From contig OZ231127.1 of NCBI GenBank assembly GCA_965153355.1, positions 55,738,001-55,802,000 of the forward strand: 64,000 nucleotides of DNA, read 5' to 3'. This DNA is from Flaccisagitta enflata (lineage: Eukaryota; Chaetognatha; Sagittoidea; Aphragmophora). Shown here in pieces: positions 22,649-34,598 of this stretch. Each line of letters opens with the position of its first letter. Within the stretch, counting starts at the first letter, position 1. A model generated the notes under the pieces. That model saw only the letters and a list, made by a program, of their open reading frames with translations, ran no database searches and had not been told where the DNA came from. The position numbers and the translations under genes are program-made.

Positions 22649-23630
22649 GTTTTACATCAGCATAGTAAGTCACCACAGTTGTCGGGCTTGGGACCGACTC
22701 AGCGTTTGAAGCGCTCCCTCAAACTCCTGTGTTACCTTCATGCCCGTCCTGGATTCAAACCCTTGACCCTCATTTCTGAAGGCAAGTGTTCTAACTTCAT
22801 TAGACCATGAAAGGCTGACTTACTAGAGCTGATGATTTGTTCCATTGGATACTTTATTGGTGTCCTAGCAGATACCCCAGTCTGTGACTGGCTTTGAGTC
22901 TATATAGGAACCATTTTAATAGATACAATGAGCAGAGATATACAATTTTGTTACATCCAGCATAGTAAGTCACCACAGTTGTCGGGCTTGGGACCGACTC
23001 CAGCGTTTCAAGCGCTCCCTCAAGCTCTGTGTTACCTTCATGCCCATCTGGATTCAAACCCTTGACCCTCATTTCTGAAGGCAAGTGTTCTAACCATTAG
23101 ACCATGAAGGTTGACTTACTAGAGGCTGATGAGTTGTTCCATTGGATACTTTTTTGGTGTCCTAGCAGATACCCCAGTCTGTGACTGGCTTTGAGTCTGA
23201 CGTAGGAACCATTTTTAATGAATGCAAATGACAGAGATATACAATTTGTTTTACATCAGCATAGTAAGTCTACAGTTGTCGGGCTTAGGACCGACTCAGC
23301 GTTTTAAGCGCTCCTCAAACTCCTTATTACCTTCTTGCCCGTCCTGGATTCAAACCCCTTGACCCTCATTTCTGAAGGCCAGTGTTCTAACCATTAGACC
23401 ATGAAGGCTGACTTACTAGAGGCTGATGGTTTGTTCCATTAGATACTTTTTTTGGTGTCCTAGCAGATACCCCAGTCTGTGACTGGCTTTGAGTCTGACG
23501 TAGGAACCATTTTAATGAATGCAATGAGCAGAGATATACAATTTGTTTTACATCAGCATAGTAAGTCACCACAGTTGTCGGGCTTGGGACCGACTCAGCG
23601 TTTTAAGCGCTCCCTCAAACTCCTGTGTTA

Positions 23631-23709
23631 CCTTCATGCCCGTCCTGGATTCAAACCCTTGACCCTCATTTCTGAAGGCAAGTGTTCTAACCATTAGACC
23701 ATGAAGGCT
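23631..23709 (-). ncRNA. tRNA-like pol III module of the satellite unit (representative copy)
   Basis: Read on the minus strand, an A box TGGTCTAATGG (23691-23701) precedes a B box GGTTTGAATCC (23648-23658), with tRNA-like spacing of 32 nt. The order and the TGGTCTAATGGTTAGAAC phrase resemble tRNA genes of the Glu/Gly/Arg type. CCTTCATG and CATGAAGG bracket the module. The T-arm and anticodon arm do not fold cleanly, so this is tRNA-derived rather than a working tRNA. Confidence 0.65.
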
Positions 23710-24235
23710 GACTTACTAGAGGCTGATGATTTGTTCCATTGGATACTTTATTGGTGTCCTAGCAGATACCCCAGTCTGTGACTGGCTTTGAGTCTGACGT
23801 AGGAACCATTTTAATGAATGCAATGAGCAGAGATATACAATTTGTTTTACATCAGCATAGTAAGTCACCACAGTTGTCGGGCTTGGGACCGACTCAGCGT
23901 TTTAAGCGCTCCCTCAAACTCCTGTGTTACCTTCATGCCCGTCCTGGATTCAAACCCTTGACCCTCATTTCTGAAGGCAAGTGTTCTAACCATTAGACCA
24001 TGAAGGCTGACTTACTAGAGGCTGATGATTTGTTCCATTGGATACTTTTTTGGTGTCCTAGCAGATACCCCAGTCTGTGACTGGCTTTGAGTCTGACGTA
24101 GGAACCATTTTAATGAATGCAATGAGCAGAGATATACAATTTGTTTTACATCAGCATAGTAAGTCACCACAGTTGTCGGGCTTGGGACCGACTCAGCGTT
24201 TTAAGCGCTCCCTCAAACTCCTGTGTTACCTTCAT

Positions 24236-24304
24236 GCCCATCCTGGATTCGAACCCTTGACCCTCATTTCTGAAGGCAAGTGTTCTAACCATTAGACCAT
24301 GAAG
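24236..24304 (-). ncRNA. tRNA-like module with a canonical B box
   Basis: This copy has B box GGTTCGAATCC, the exact pol III consensus, and the same A box TGGTCTAATGG. Two further copies (around 24841 and 25141) also have the canonical B box. Confidence 0.65.
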
Positions 24305-26448
24305 GCTGACTTACTAGAGGCTGATGATTTGTTCCATTGGATACTTTTTTGGTGTCCTAGCAGATACCCCAGTCTGTGACTGGCTTTGAGTCTGACGTAG
24401 GAACCATTTAATGAATGCAATGAGCAGAGATATACAATTTGTTTTACATCAGCATAGTAAGTCACCACAGTTGTCGGGCTTGGGACCGACTCAGCGTTTT
24501 AAGCGCTCCCTCAAACTCCTGTGTTACCTTCATGCCCGTCCTGGATTCAAACCCTTGACCCTCATTTCTGAAGGCAAGTGTTCTAACCATTAGACCATGA
24601 AGGCTGACTTACTAGAGGCTGATGATTTGTTCCATTGGATACTTTATTGGTGTCCTAGCAGATACCCCAGTCTGTGACTGGCTTTGAGTCTGACGTAGGA
24701 ACCATTTTAATGAATGCGATGAGCAGAGATATACAATTTGTTTTACATCAGCATAGTAAGTCACCACAGTTGTCGGGCTTGGGACCGACTCAGCGTTTTA
24801 AGCGCTCCCTCAAACTCCTGTGTTACCTTCATGCCCGTCCTGGATTCGAACCCTTGACCCTCATTCTGAAGGCAAGTGTTCTAACCATTAGACCATGAAG
24901 GCTGACTTACTAGAGGCTGATGATTTGTTCCATTGGATACTTTTTTGGTGTCCTAGCAGATACCCCAGTCTGTGACTGGCTTTGAGTCTGACGTAGGAAC
25001 CATTTTAATGAATGCGATGAGCAGAGATATACAATTTGTTTTACATCAGCATAGTAAGTCACCACAGTTGTCGGGCTTGGGACCGACTCAGCGTTTTAAG
25101 CGCTCCCTCAAACTCCTGTGTTACCTTCATGCCCGTCCTGGATTCGAACCCTTGACCCTCATTTCTGAAGGCAAGTGTTCTAACCATTAGACCATGAAGG
25201 CTGACTTACTAGAGGCTGATGATTTGTTCCATTGGATACTTTTTTGGTGTCCTAGCAGATACCCCAGTCTGTGACTGGCTTTGAGTCTGACGTAGGAACC
25301 ATTTTAATGAATGCGATGAGCAGAGATATACAATTTGTTTTACATCAGCATAGTAAGTCACCACAGTTGTCGGGCTTGGGACCGACTCAGCGTTTTAAGC
25401 GCTCCCTCAAACTCCTGTGTTACCTTCATGCCCGTCCTGGATTCAAACCCTTGACCCCATTTCTGAAGGCAAGTGTTCTAACCATTAGACCATGAGCTGA
25501 CTTACTAGAGGCTGATGATTTGTTCCATTGGATACTTTATTGGTGTCCTAGCAGATACCCCAGTCTGTGACTGGCTTTGAGTCTGACGTAGGAACCATTT
25601 TAATGAATGCAATGAGCAGAGATATACAATTTGTTTTACATCAGTATAGTAAGTCACCACAGTTGTCGGGCTTGGGACCGACTCAGCGTTTTAAGCGCTC
25701 CCTCAAACTCCTGTGTTACCTTCATGCCCGTCCTGGATTCAAACCCTTGACCCTCATTTCTGAAGGCAAGTGTTCTAACCATTAGACCATGAAGGCTGAC
25801 TTACTAGAGGCTGATGATTCCATTGGGCAGGGGCAGTGAATAACAAATCATGCAAGAATTACTCACGAGTGCGTTTCTTCTCAAAGTCGCAATCACGTGT
25901 TTGTGTCTTTGAGTAGAAACGCACCCATTGGCAGCGGTACTAGATGCATCCTTGCTTTGAGTAAGCAGGTGAAGAATTGCAGTGAGTGCATGGCAGCGGT
26001 CCCAAAAGGCCGATGTCCGGTAAAACACTTGGGAGCATTTCCAGAAAGGGCACATTTAGGTCTCTTGAACTGATCTAGGACTTTGGGAGCAGATATGAGG
26101 CAATAAGCTGAAGGCTTGCGAGTACAAATTTCAGTGCCAAATTGAGGCCTAACCTAAGAGGTAAAATTTCAGGCTTGGAAGCAAATTTGAGCCCCCAAAC
26201 CTGGGAGGGCTGATGTTTGGACTGAGAGGACAGAATCAGGGTCTGAAAGGGCCAGATTAGGGCTTGAGAGGCCTTTAGAGGAGGACCACGGATGTACGCA
26301 CAGAGATATGGACGCCCCCTTGTTCTACAGCACACCAGGATCCGGGCAGGGGTGCCTCAAATGGTGGATTTGCGTAACTGCCGTTATCCTTGGCAGGCAG
26401 AACGCCCCTTACTCTACGAAAGTATGGGAAACTTCCATTCCTCAACTG

Positions 26449-26450
26449 GC

Positions 26451-26507
<57 letters not shown>

Positions 26508-26541
26508 AATAATAACAACAACAACAACAACAACAACAACT
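26449..26541. repeat. (CAA)n microsatellite
   Basis: This is a nearly pure CAA tract with one AAT-rich interruption. The poly-Asn and poly-Thr open frames are repeat translations. Confidence 0.95.
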
Positions 26542-26599
26542 ACAATAAATTCACAATAACAATAACTGTTACTTGAATAACTCCACAACCACAAATAAA

Positions 26600-26702
26600 T
26601 AACAATAAATAAATAACAACAAAAACAACAACAACAACAACAACAACAACCACAACCACAACCACAACCACAACCACAACCACAACAACAACAACAACAA
26701 CA
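26600..26702. repeat. (CAA)n with (CAACCA)n block
   Basis: CAA units flank five to six CAACCA hexamers (about 26645-26685). Confidence 0.9.
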
Positions 26703-26868
26703 AGACACCGGCCTTTAAGGGCTGCTACCCAAAAAGGTTGATCAAACACTTGGGCGGTGACCCAACAACCGCCAAAAAAGTAAAGTGTTACCGACTGAAG
26801 GACGACCAAATATGGCGGGCTTATACTTATCAGTAACTCGAGTAGGGGCAGGGATGCACAAAATGCTT

Positions 26869-27067
26869 AACAAGTGACGCAGGGTCACAATACTGTTGCG
26901 GACGGGTGGGCAGGGGCGTCCAACCACCATCCCAACCCCACCCTCCACACGCATAAACGGAAAGTATCTAATACGCTCGTTTTCGACTCATGTTTACTGT
27001 CCAACGGATCAATGGACGGACCAATAGACGGACAAAGCCTCTTAAAGAGATGCATGTCCGCAACTAA
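26869..27067 (+). repeat. Hairpin-ended short repeat
   Basis: It starts AACAAGTGACGCAGGGTCAC, has GTTGCGGACGGGTGGGCAGG (26895) and a GGACGGACCAATAGACGGAC tract, and ends ATGTCCGCAACTAAAG. GTCCGCAAC (27056-27064) complements GTTGCGGAC (26895-26903). Confidence 0.75.
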
Positions 27068-27470
27068 AGTCGCAGAAAAGGCAAAGCACTTTGTCAAGGA
27101 AACCAAAGCCCATCGAAATTGTTAAAACATGAAAATGAATGATGTGTGATTGGAACCGGGCAGCGAGTTTTCCTCGAAATAGCTGCACGGGAAGATGCAC
27201 GGTTTCCTCATTAGCAACTCGCGTCTAACAAACCGGATGTACCAAAAGCAAAAACAAGAATCTCAACAGCTACGAAGACTACAAAGAGCAAAAGATAATA
27301 CTGCTAGCAACAAAAAAAAAAAAAAAAAAAAAGATCATTTCCAAAAGTAATAACCAATACAATATCGCTCATTTCCATCCATCGCTTTTCCCAAAATTGC
27401 ATTTTGTGACAGCTGAGAACTAAGTTGCCGGTACAATCTCACCCTCATAGCCTGTGATGGAGTGAGAGTT
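27068..27470. other. Unique sequence with a 22-bp A run
   Basis: A run of 22 A lies at 27312-27333. No gene is supported. Confidence 0.4.
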
Positions 27471-27477
27471 CAAGTAA

Positions 27478-28140
<663 letters not shown>

Positions 28141-28222
28141 CTTTCTCAATTTCTTTCTTTTTCGCTCATTCGTGCAGTTTCTTTTTTCTTCTTTCTTCTT
28201 TCTTTCTTCTTTCTTTCTTTCT

Positions 28223-28262
<40 letters not shown>

Positions 28263-28660
28263 TATTTCTTTTCTTTCTTTCTTTTCTTTCTTTCTTTCTT
28301 CTTTCCATCTTTTTCTTTCTTTCTTTCTATATCTTTCTTTCTATCTTCTTCTTTCTTTCTTCTTTCTTTCTTTCTTTCTTCTTTTTTGCCGTTGCTTGCT
28401 GCTTATTGCTTTTGCTTGCTTATGCTTTGCTTGTTTAGTTTTCTTCTTTTCTTTCTTTTCTTTTCTTTTTCTTCTATCCTTTCTTTTTCTCTTCCATTTC
28501 TTTCTCTTCTTCTTCTTCTTCTTCTTTTCTTCTTCTTTCTTTCTTCATCTTTCTTTTTTTCTTCTTCTTCTTCTTCTTCTTTTACCTTTCTTTCATTCTT
28601 TCATTCTTTCTTTCTTTATTTTTTTCTTTTCTTTCTTCCTTCCTTTTTTTCTTTCTTCAA
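28141..28660. repeat. (CTTT)n and T/C-rich degenerate microsatellite
   Basis: CTTT, CTTCTTT and CTT units alternate for about 500 bp. The long Phe/Leu/Ser open frames (to 263 codons) are artefacts of this tract. Confidence 0.95.
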
Positions 28661-28691
28661 TGTATCATGTGGCCGTATTCACTCCCCCCTC

Positions 28692-28850
28692 AGTAGCGGA
28701 CGGGTGGGCCGGAGCGGAATAGCGAAAAAACTCTCACATTTTTGTTACAATTATGGACCGACCGACAGACCCAACGACAGACCGACCGACCGACGACCGA
28801 TGACCGACCGACACAGCAAGTTCTAGAGTTGCGTGTCCGCGTCTAAAAAG
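28692..28850 (+). repeat. Hairpin-ended short repeat, 5' truncated
   Basis: It contains GTAGCGGACGGGTGGGCCGG, then ACCGACCGACAGACC-type tetramers, then AGAGTTGCGTGTCCGCGTCT and AAAAA. Confidence 0.65.
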
Positions 28851-28979
28851 TGCCTTTTTCCTGAAGATCTCCTCATGAAAATAGCTACCTTTCGTTTGCG
28901 TTCTTGCACATTTATAAGAGGTCACGTTCGCTTTGTTTGTTGGTCCGACATGGGATGCCCCCCAGTTCCCACTTCCATT

Positions 28980-29060
28980 TTCATTCAGTCGTTCATTCAT
29001 TCATTCAAAACATTCATTCTTGAACAATCAAAACATTCATTCCTCAAATACCCTTCATTC
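28980..29060. repeat. (ATTC)n-like repeat
   Basis: CATTCATTCATTCA and AAACATTCATT units recur. Confidence 0.6.
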
Positions 29061-29123
29061 TCGTTCTTAATAAGCGAGGCGCCATAACTTGTCCTTGTTC
29101 GTCAAAACTCCTTAATATCACGT

Positions 29124-29211
<88 letters not shown>
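29124..29211. repeat. (GT)n microsatellite
   Basis: This is a pure GT tract of about 43 units, immediately before the tandem segment starting at 29211. Confidence 0.95.
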
Positions 29212-29213
<2 letters not shown>

Positions 29214-30230
29214 TATTTTTGAGAGTAAAAGAAAACCTTTCCAAGCTTTCTCTGACAGAAGAGCTGTATGGTCGTGGTTCTTCGATGGTTTTGCTCTGCA
29301 TTCCCGCATCAGAATTTCTTTCCAGTCTTCTTTCTTTATTCTATCAGCCAACCGAATATGGACACAGAGAGCACCAGAGAAATTTTCATGAGGTGTCGTT
29401 GTTTACTGGCCCATTCCTCTTTTGGGCAGCGGCAAGAAGTCCTGTAGAACACAAGAATTCTGTCCATCCGTTTCTTCCGTTTGTTCATCTTTGGTATATA
29501 CGGCCAAATTCAAGCAAAATGGCCCAAATCTGAGGTCCATCATTTTGGCCCTTTCTACATATACTGTGATACCTGGATTCTGACCAGATTTGGGCCATTT
29601 TGCTTGGATCTGGCCATTGTGCTTGGATTTGGGCCATTTTGCTTGGATTTGGGCCATTTTGCTTAGATTTGGGCCATATTGCTTGGATTTGGGCTATTTG
29701 GCAGAATTTTGTTTGTATTTTTGAGAGTAAAAGAAACCTTTCCAAGCTTCTCCGGTTGGTGAAGAGCTGGGTATGGTCGGTTCTTCGATGGTTTCGGCGT
29801 TCTGCTTTCGCAAGTTTGGCAATTTCTTTCCCCCAATTCTTCTTTTATTCGCATTTAGCCAACCGAATATGGACACAGAGAGCAATCAGAGACATTTTCA
29901 AGCGAGAAAAGTCGCTAAGTTCACTGGCCCTCATATCTCTCCTTTTTGGGCAGCGGCAGGGGAAGAAGTCCTGTAGAACACAGGGGGAATCTGTCCATCC
30001 GCCCTTCCGTCTATCTGTCTGTACATAATGGCCCAAATTCAAGCAAAATGGCCCAAATCTGAGGTCCATCATTTTGGCCCTTTCTACATATACTGTGATA
30101 CCTGGATTCTGACCAGATTTGGGCCATTTTGCTTGGATCTGGGCCATTGTGCTTGGATTTGGGCCATTTTGCTTAGATTTGGGCCATATTGCTTGGATTT
30201 GGGCTATTTGGCAGAATTTTGCTCAGAATA
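29211..30230. repeat. Tandem segmental duplication of about 500 bp
   Basis: The first copy (about 29211-29707) and the second (about 29709-30213) both run from TTTGTATTTTTGAGAGTAAA, through CCAACCGAATATGGACACAG, into the left half of a 20-mer foldback and end at GGGCTATTTGGCAGAATTTT. The copies differ by many substitutions and indels, so the duplication is not recent or the copies came from different sources. Confidence 0.85.
29424..29707 (+). mobile_element. Truncated 20-mer foldback, first copy
   Basis: It has the left end GGGCAGCGGCAAGAAGTCCT and 20-bp units (GGGCCATTTTGCTTGGATTT) but stops at GGCAGAATTTTG, where the second duplicate begins. The right end and tail are missing. Confidence 0.75.
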
Positions 30231-30462
30231 GGCCCCAAAAGAGACAAAGCCCTGAGGATGGGGCGGGGGGAGGATGAAGGGATAGACGGGCAGGCGGGCG
30301 GACGGACGGATGGACGGATGGACGGATGGATGGATGGACTGATTCCCCTGTGTGCTACAGGACTTTGTCGCCGGGGCCGCTGCCTGCTTTCCTCAGCCTC
30401 GTCTTGCCACTACTCAAGCAGGGCACGGGTACCGCTGACCACCTACTGCCTTTGGGCTGCTA
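29948..30462 (+). mobile_element. 20-mer foldback, CAAGCAAAATGG subtype, second copy
   Basis: It starts GGGCAGCGGCAGGGGAAGAA and has inverted units around a loop near 30095. The right arm has ATAGGCCCCAAAAGAGACAA, the right end CTACAGGACTTTGTCG and GGGGCCGCTGCC, and the tail ends GGGTACCGCTGACCACCTAC and TTTGGGCTGCTA. Confidence 0.75.
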
Positions 30463-31135
30463 CTTATGTTTCTATTTGATCATGTTCATTCGATCATGTG
30501 TAGGCTACTTCAGTTCTCTGTATGTTGGACACCTACTGGCAAGTTCAAGACGGACCCGAGAAAGCATGGGGCCCCTCTGTGGCACCCAGCGCATGGGGGC
30601 ACCTGGACTTGTAACGCGGGTTTCCAGTTCTGTTCGGTAACGACAAGGATATTGGATATTTTTTTTGTTGTGAAAAGGTGATATGATTTTTTTTTCAGGA
30701 TTTTCGCATTTTGTTCGAAAATTGAGCTGAAGCGCGACGCGGTTCTTCCAATCTTTTCCGCTTTACATTCTTTCCAGATTTTCATTTCATTCCCTTAGCT
30801 TGTCTGTCTCTTGCCTCGGTTTCTTTCTTTTCCTTTCTCTCTTTTTTCCCTCGGTTTAGTTCTCTACTTTTCTCTGGATCAAAGGTACAAGTGTGTCTAA
30901 TATACTCCCCTTATCTGTTTGGAAAGAGGAAAAAAGGCTAGAACAGAGAGAGTGATAGTGAGAGAGAAAGAAAGAGAGAGAGAGTGAGAGACAGAGAGAG
31001 AGACAGATTCTATGTAGAGACTTCAATTCCACGAGTCTTTGACTTCGTGTATCTATTAGAAACCACTTCCTTGTACAGCCAACCGCGCATCATTTACATA
31101 TGATAACGCGTTGAGATGCCCCCTTCCCCCCCCCC
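30463..31135. other. Unique sequence with GA-rich patches
   Basis: Degenerate GAGAGA/AGACAGA repeats sit at 30945-31008. Neither the 104-codon frame at 30326-30640 nor the others show a domain. Confidence 0.35.
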
Positions 31136-31142
31136 CCCACAT

Positions 31143-31590
31143 ATGGTCAGCGTGACCAGTTGCCCTGCTTTGCATGATTGTGAATTGGAGTGAGGGGAAG
31201 CAGGGCAGCGGCCCCAAAGGAGACGAAGTCCTGTAGAACACAGGGGGACTTTCGTTCAATGTTCCGTCAATCCGTCCATCTGTCCATCTGTCCATCCGTC
31301 CGCCCCCAGGCCTTCTCAGGTCTGAAATCTGCCCTCTCAGGCCTGAAATCTGCCCTCTAAGGCCCTGAAATCTGTCCTCTCAGGCCTTGAATCTGAGCGG
31401 GCAGATTTTGTTTAGGCCTGAGAGGAGAGGGCAGATTTCAGGTCAGAGAGGGCATATTTCAGGTCTGAGAGGGCAGATTCCAGACCTGAGAGGGTCTGGG
31501 GGGGACAAATGGATAGACGGAAGAACGGACGAATGAATGAATGAACGAATGGATGAACGAATATCCCCCTGTGTTCTACAGGACTTCGTG
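31143..31590 (-). mobile_element. 20-mer foldback, GCCTGAAATCTGCCCTCTC subtype
   Basis: A reversed tail (TGGTCAGCGTGACC, hairpin GCCCTGCTT...AAGCAGGGC) precedes GGGCAGCGGCCCCAAAGG and CCTGTAGAACACAGGGGG. Units of 20 bp (CAGGCCTGAAATCTGCCCTC) run in and then out. The right end has CCCCCTGTGTTCTACAGGAC at 31565 and is truncated after TTCGTGGACATCATGG. Confidence 0.75.
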
Positions 31591-31628
31591 GACATCATGG
31601 CATCCAAAACGTACTAAGTAAATGATAA

Positions 31629-32224
31629 AATAGTCGCAAAAGCGTCAGATGGTCAGCGGTACCCGTGCCCTGCCTGAGTAGGTTGTGCTTAGAATTGAAA
31701 AGGAAACAGGGCAGCGGCTCCGAAAGGGTCAATGACCAAAGCTTTCACACATATTGAGAATTTTTTCCTCCTCCTCCTTCTTCTCATTCTCCTTCTCCTT
31801 CTTCTCCGTCCCTCTCCCCTCAAACCCCAGTCTCGAGGCCCACATTCCAGTCTCGAGGCCCAAATCCAAGTCTCTGAGCCCAAATCCCAGCCTCGAGGTC
31901 TAAATCCTAGCCTGGAGGCCCAAATATCAGCCTCGAGATTGGGATCTGGGCCTCTTGGCGGGGATTTGGACCTCAAGGCTGAGATTTGGACCTCAAGGCT
32001 AGAATCTGGACCAGGCTAGGATTGTGGCCTTGAGGGTAGGATTTTGGTCTCAAGGCTGGAATTTGGGCTTCAAGACAGGGATTTGGGCCTCGAGACTGGA
32101 ATTTGGGCCTCTAGACTTGGATTTTAGGGGGGGACCAAGGAGAAGAAGAAGGAGGAGAAGTAGAAAATTCCCCCCATGTGTGAAATCATATGCCATCTAC
32201 CCCTTCGGGGCCGCTGCCCAAAAA
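31629..32224 (-). mobile_element. 20-mer foldback, CCCAAATCCCAGCCTCGAGG subtype
   Basis: The reversed tail begins AATAGTCGCAAAAGCGTCAG and has GGTCAGCGGTACCCGTGCCC. Inverted ends GGGCAGCGGCTCCGAAAGGG (31710) and CCCTTCGGGGCCGCTGCCCA (to 32219) enclose about 15 units, the left half in one orientation and the right half (from about 31938) in the other. It ends in AAAAA. Confidence 0.8.
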
Positions 32225-33400
32225 GCAAAATCGTTGCATGTCCGCTAAAAATAACCATTGATCCCATACATAAACGGAGCGTTTCATGTATTTTCATGAC
32301 ACCGATTGAGTGACTGCATTTTCCTTTTAGAAGAAAACAAGATATGGATTGCCATGGTACTCAGACATATGACCAGGCACATATCCATATCATAGATTCA
32401 TATCTGCATTGAGGTCAATTAGGCCAAGAAAGGAAACATATGCGTGGGATGGATTGATTGTGAAATGAGACAGATGGACATTGGACAGACAACCCGTTGT
32501 AGATGTGCCTGTGTGCAAACTGTACATGTACAAATGTAAAAATGTTGATACGACATTTGCAGTTGTACCAAAAACTTTTTTCATACAACCTTGGAAAAAA
32601 GTCTGAAGGCGAGCTTTACAGTACTTTAGGGCCTTCCACTGCCTATTCAAAGCATTCCTACACATGAAGTTGTTGATTGATGGCGAGAAGATGGAAACTT
32701 TTTTATTCTTTTACAATATGCAGTTCCGCCCGTTAGTCCAAATCTCAAATGTGTCACAAACTACGGATCGCTCTCTCTCAATTCAGCAACACGCACCACC
32801 GAATATCTAGTACATGCTGTCCTTATCTTTTTATTTTTTATTCGACCTCCTTCATCTCCGTTTTTTCATCATTCCACAGTCCTTTTCCTTCTGCCGTTCA
32901 AAGAAATCCTTCTCTCCCTGAATCCTCTTCCTCCTTTTCCTACGCTTATCCTCTTAACGGAGCAACCACCCTTGTGCTACACTCTTTTTTAAAGAATATC
33001 GAGGCTTCATAATGCTCTAAAACGTTATAATTAGTTTACAAGTAGCCGTCTTCTGTCTCTTTTGAAGGCATTGGAAAAAAGTGACTTTTAGACGTTAGAA
33101 CTGGAGGCTTGTTCAATGTTCATGTACATTTTGGCTGTGATCTGACTGGAGTAATTTGGAAAGGATCATCTATATCTACCAAAAAAACAAAAACAAAAAC
33201 AAAAACAAAAACAAAAAAGAAAAACAAAAGAAAAAAAAATCAAACTACATGTGAATTCTTAGGTATCCCGAGCGTCCAACTAACTAACAGACAGAAAGTT
33301 AAAGAGTTAAAGAGTTAAAGAGTCGCTTGTAAAAATGTGTGAGGGCGGGCTTTTATAAGATTAAAGATCATAGATGAAAGCGTTGATGTTGATTGCATTT
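32225..33400. other. Unique sequence
   Basis: The longest unbroken non-repetitive stretch in the first half. Minus frame 32390-32665 (91 codons) and plus frame 32749-33012 (87 codons) have no recognisable domain. A CAAAAA-type A-rich run lies at 33181-33240. Confidence 0.35.
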
Positions 33401-33402
33401 TT

Positions 33403-33480
33403 CGTGCTACATCCACGTTACTCTATAAGAAATACCTGCCATGTCCGCCGGTCGGTTGGTATGTCTCTCTGTTGGTCACT
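33403..33480 (-). repeat. Hairpin-ended short repeat, decayed
   Basis: CGTGCTACATCCACGTTACT and CTATAAGAAATACCTGCC followed by GTCGGTTGG match the start of the family. No opposite end is found. Confidence 0.4.
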
Positions 33481-34200
33481 TTTGACTTTCTCGCATTTTT
33501 GAACTATTTTCGCCCTGCATCCGACCGGGTTTTTTTTCTCGATTAGGTATAAGAGAGGCCACGTCTTTTCGCACTATATTTATCAATATCTTATGCCGTC
33601 ACCCTTCATTTCTGCTCCATTTTATCATAGCATATCTCGGGCTTTCTGTCTTCTTTTTCTTTTTTTCACAGTTTGCATTTAACTTTGCTAGAATATTGGC
33701 TGCTCAGTATGTGCCTCTGTTATACATAAGTAACATTCTTTTTTGGGAAACACACACACACACACACACGCACACACACACATAATTGCACGCGCGCTCT
33801 TACAGGCAAAGTATTCCTTCTCTTTTCCTGCTCATGGTTTTCAGAATCCTCCTCGATGAGAAATGATGTATTCTTGTTATTCTGAAGAGGTTCCCCTCAC
33901 GCCGCAACGCCGCTGTTTGGTTCATGTTCTGTATCTTTCCGTCCGTCCATTTATCTCGCAAGAATATTAGGTTCACTGACCTATCACCATAACCTCCATG
34001 ACCTATTGACCGAGCGATGACGGACCTGGTCGGGTGGTTCTTTTGCTATTACTCCATCTATTTAGTCTGACGGAGGGGAAAGAATGTTCCGTATCCGCAT
34101 GCCGCTCATCTCAAACCGAAAATTCTGTCTATCTGTCGTTATGTCTGTCCGTCTGTCTCCCATTCTGTGTTTTCTGCCTATGTTTCTCAATCTCTCTTCA
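33481..34200. other. Unique sequence with a short (CA)n
   Basis: A (CA)n run lies at 33751-33782. No gene is supported. Confidence 0.4.
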
Positions 34201-34397
<197 letters not shown>

Positions 34398-34598
34398 GCC
34401 TCATTTCTTTCAAGAGGTTGAATTTGTCATAATTCCCAATCAGTGGGAAAATAATCTTTTCTAAGACAAGACGAGATTTCTCTCAGCTGATCAAAGAGGA
34501 AGTAGAAATTGAATAATTCAAAGGAAACAAATAAAGGTTAAGATAACAATTCTTTTGATGAATGTAATGAATATGAAATGTAAAATATGTCCGCTTTT

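Larger units (their letters stand above)
22649..25825. repeat. 299-bp tandem satellite, about ten and a half units
   Basis: Units recur every 296-299 bp; the phrase GTGACTGGCTTTGAGTCTGA is at about 23479, 23778, 24077, 24376, 24674, 24972, 25271 and 25567. Copies from 23479 onward are nearly identical. The two or three copies next to the gap carry many single-base indels, which suggests uncorrected read errors or older edge copies. Each unit carries a minus-strand tRNA-like module and two short palindromes (GTCGGGCTTGGGACCGAC and AGCGTTTTAAGCGCT). The recurring 72-74-residue open frames are satellite translations. Confidence 0.95.
25992..26735 (-). mobile_element. Diverged 20-mer foldback enclosing CAA repeats
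   Basis: The left end GGCAGCGGTCCCAAAAGGCC and GATGTCCGG mirror the right end ACACCGGCCTTTAAGGGCTG and CTACCCAAAAA. Degenerate units with GGCTTG and CAAATTTGAGC-like phrases run at 26095-26280. A reversed tail appears to precede the left end (GGCAGCGGTACTAGATG at about 25930). Confidence 0.5.

Noticed and set aside
23387-25785. Repeated 72-74 residue proteins starting MTGFESDVG
   Set aside because: They are the same frame in each 299-bp satellite unit; the strand and position coincide with a pol III module on the opposite strand and no other gene signal exists.
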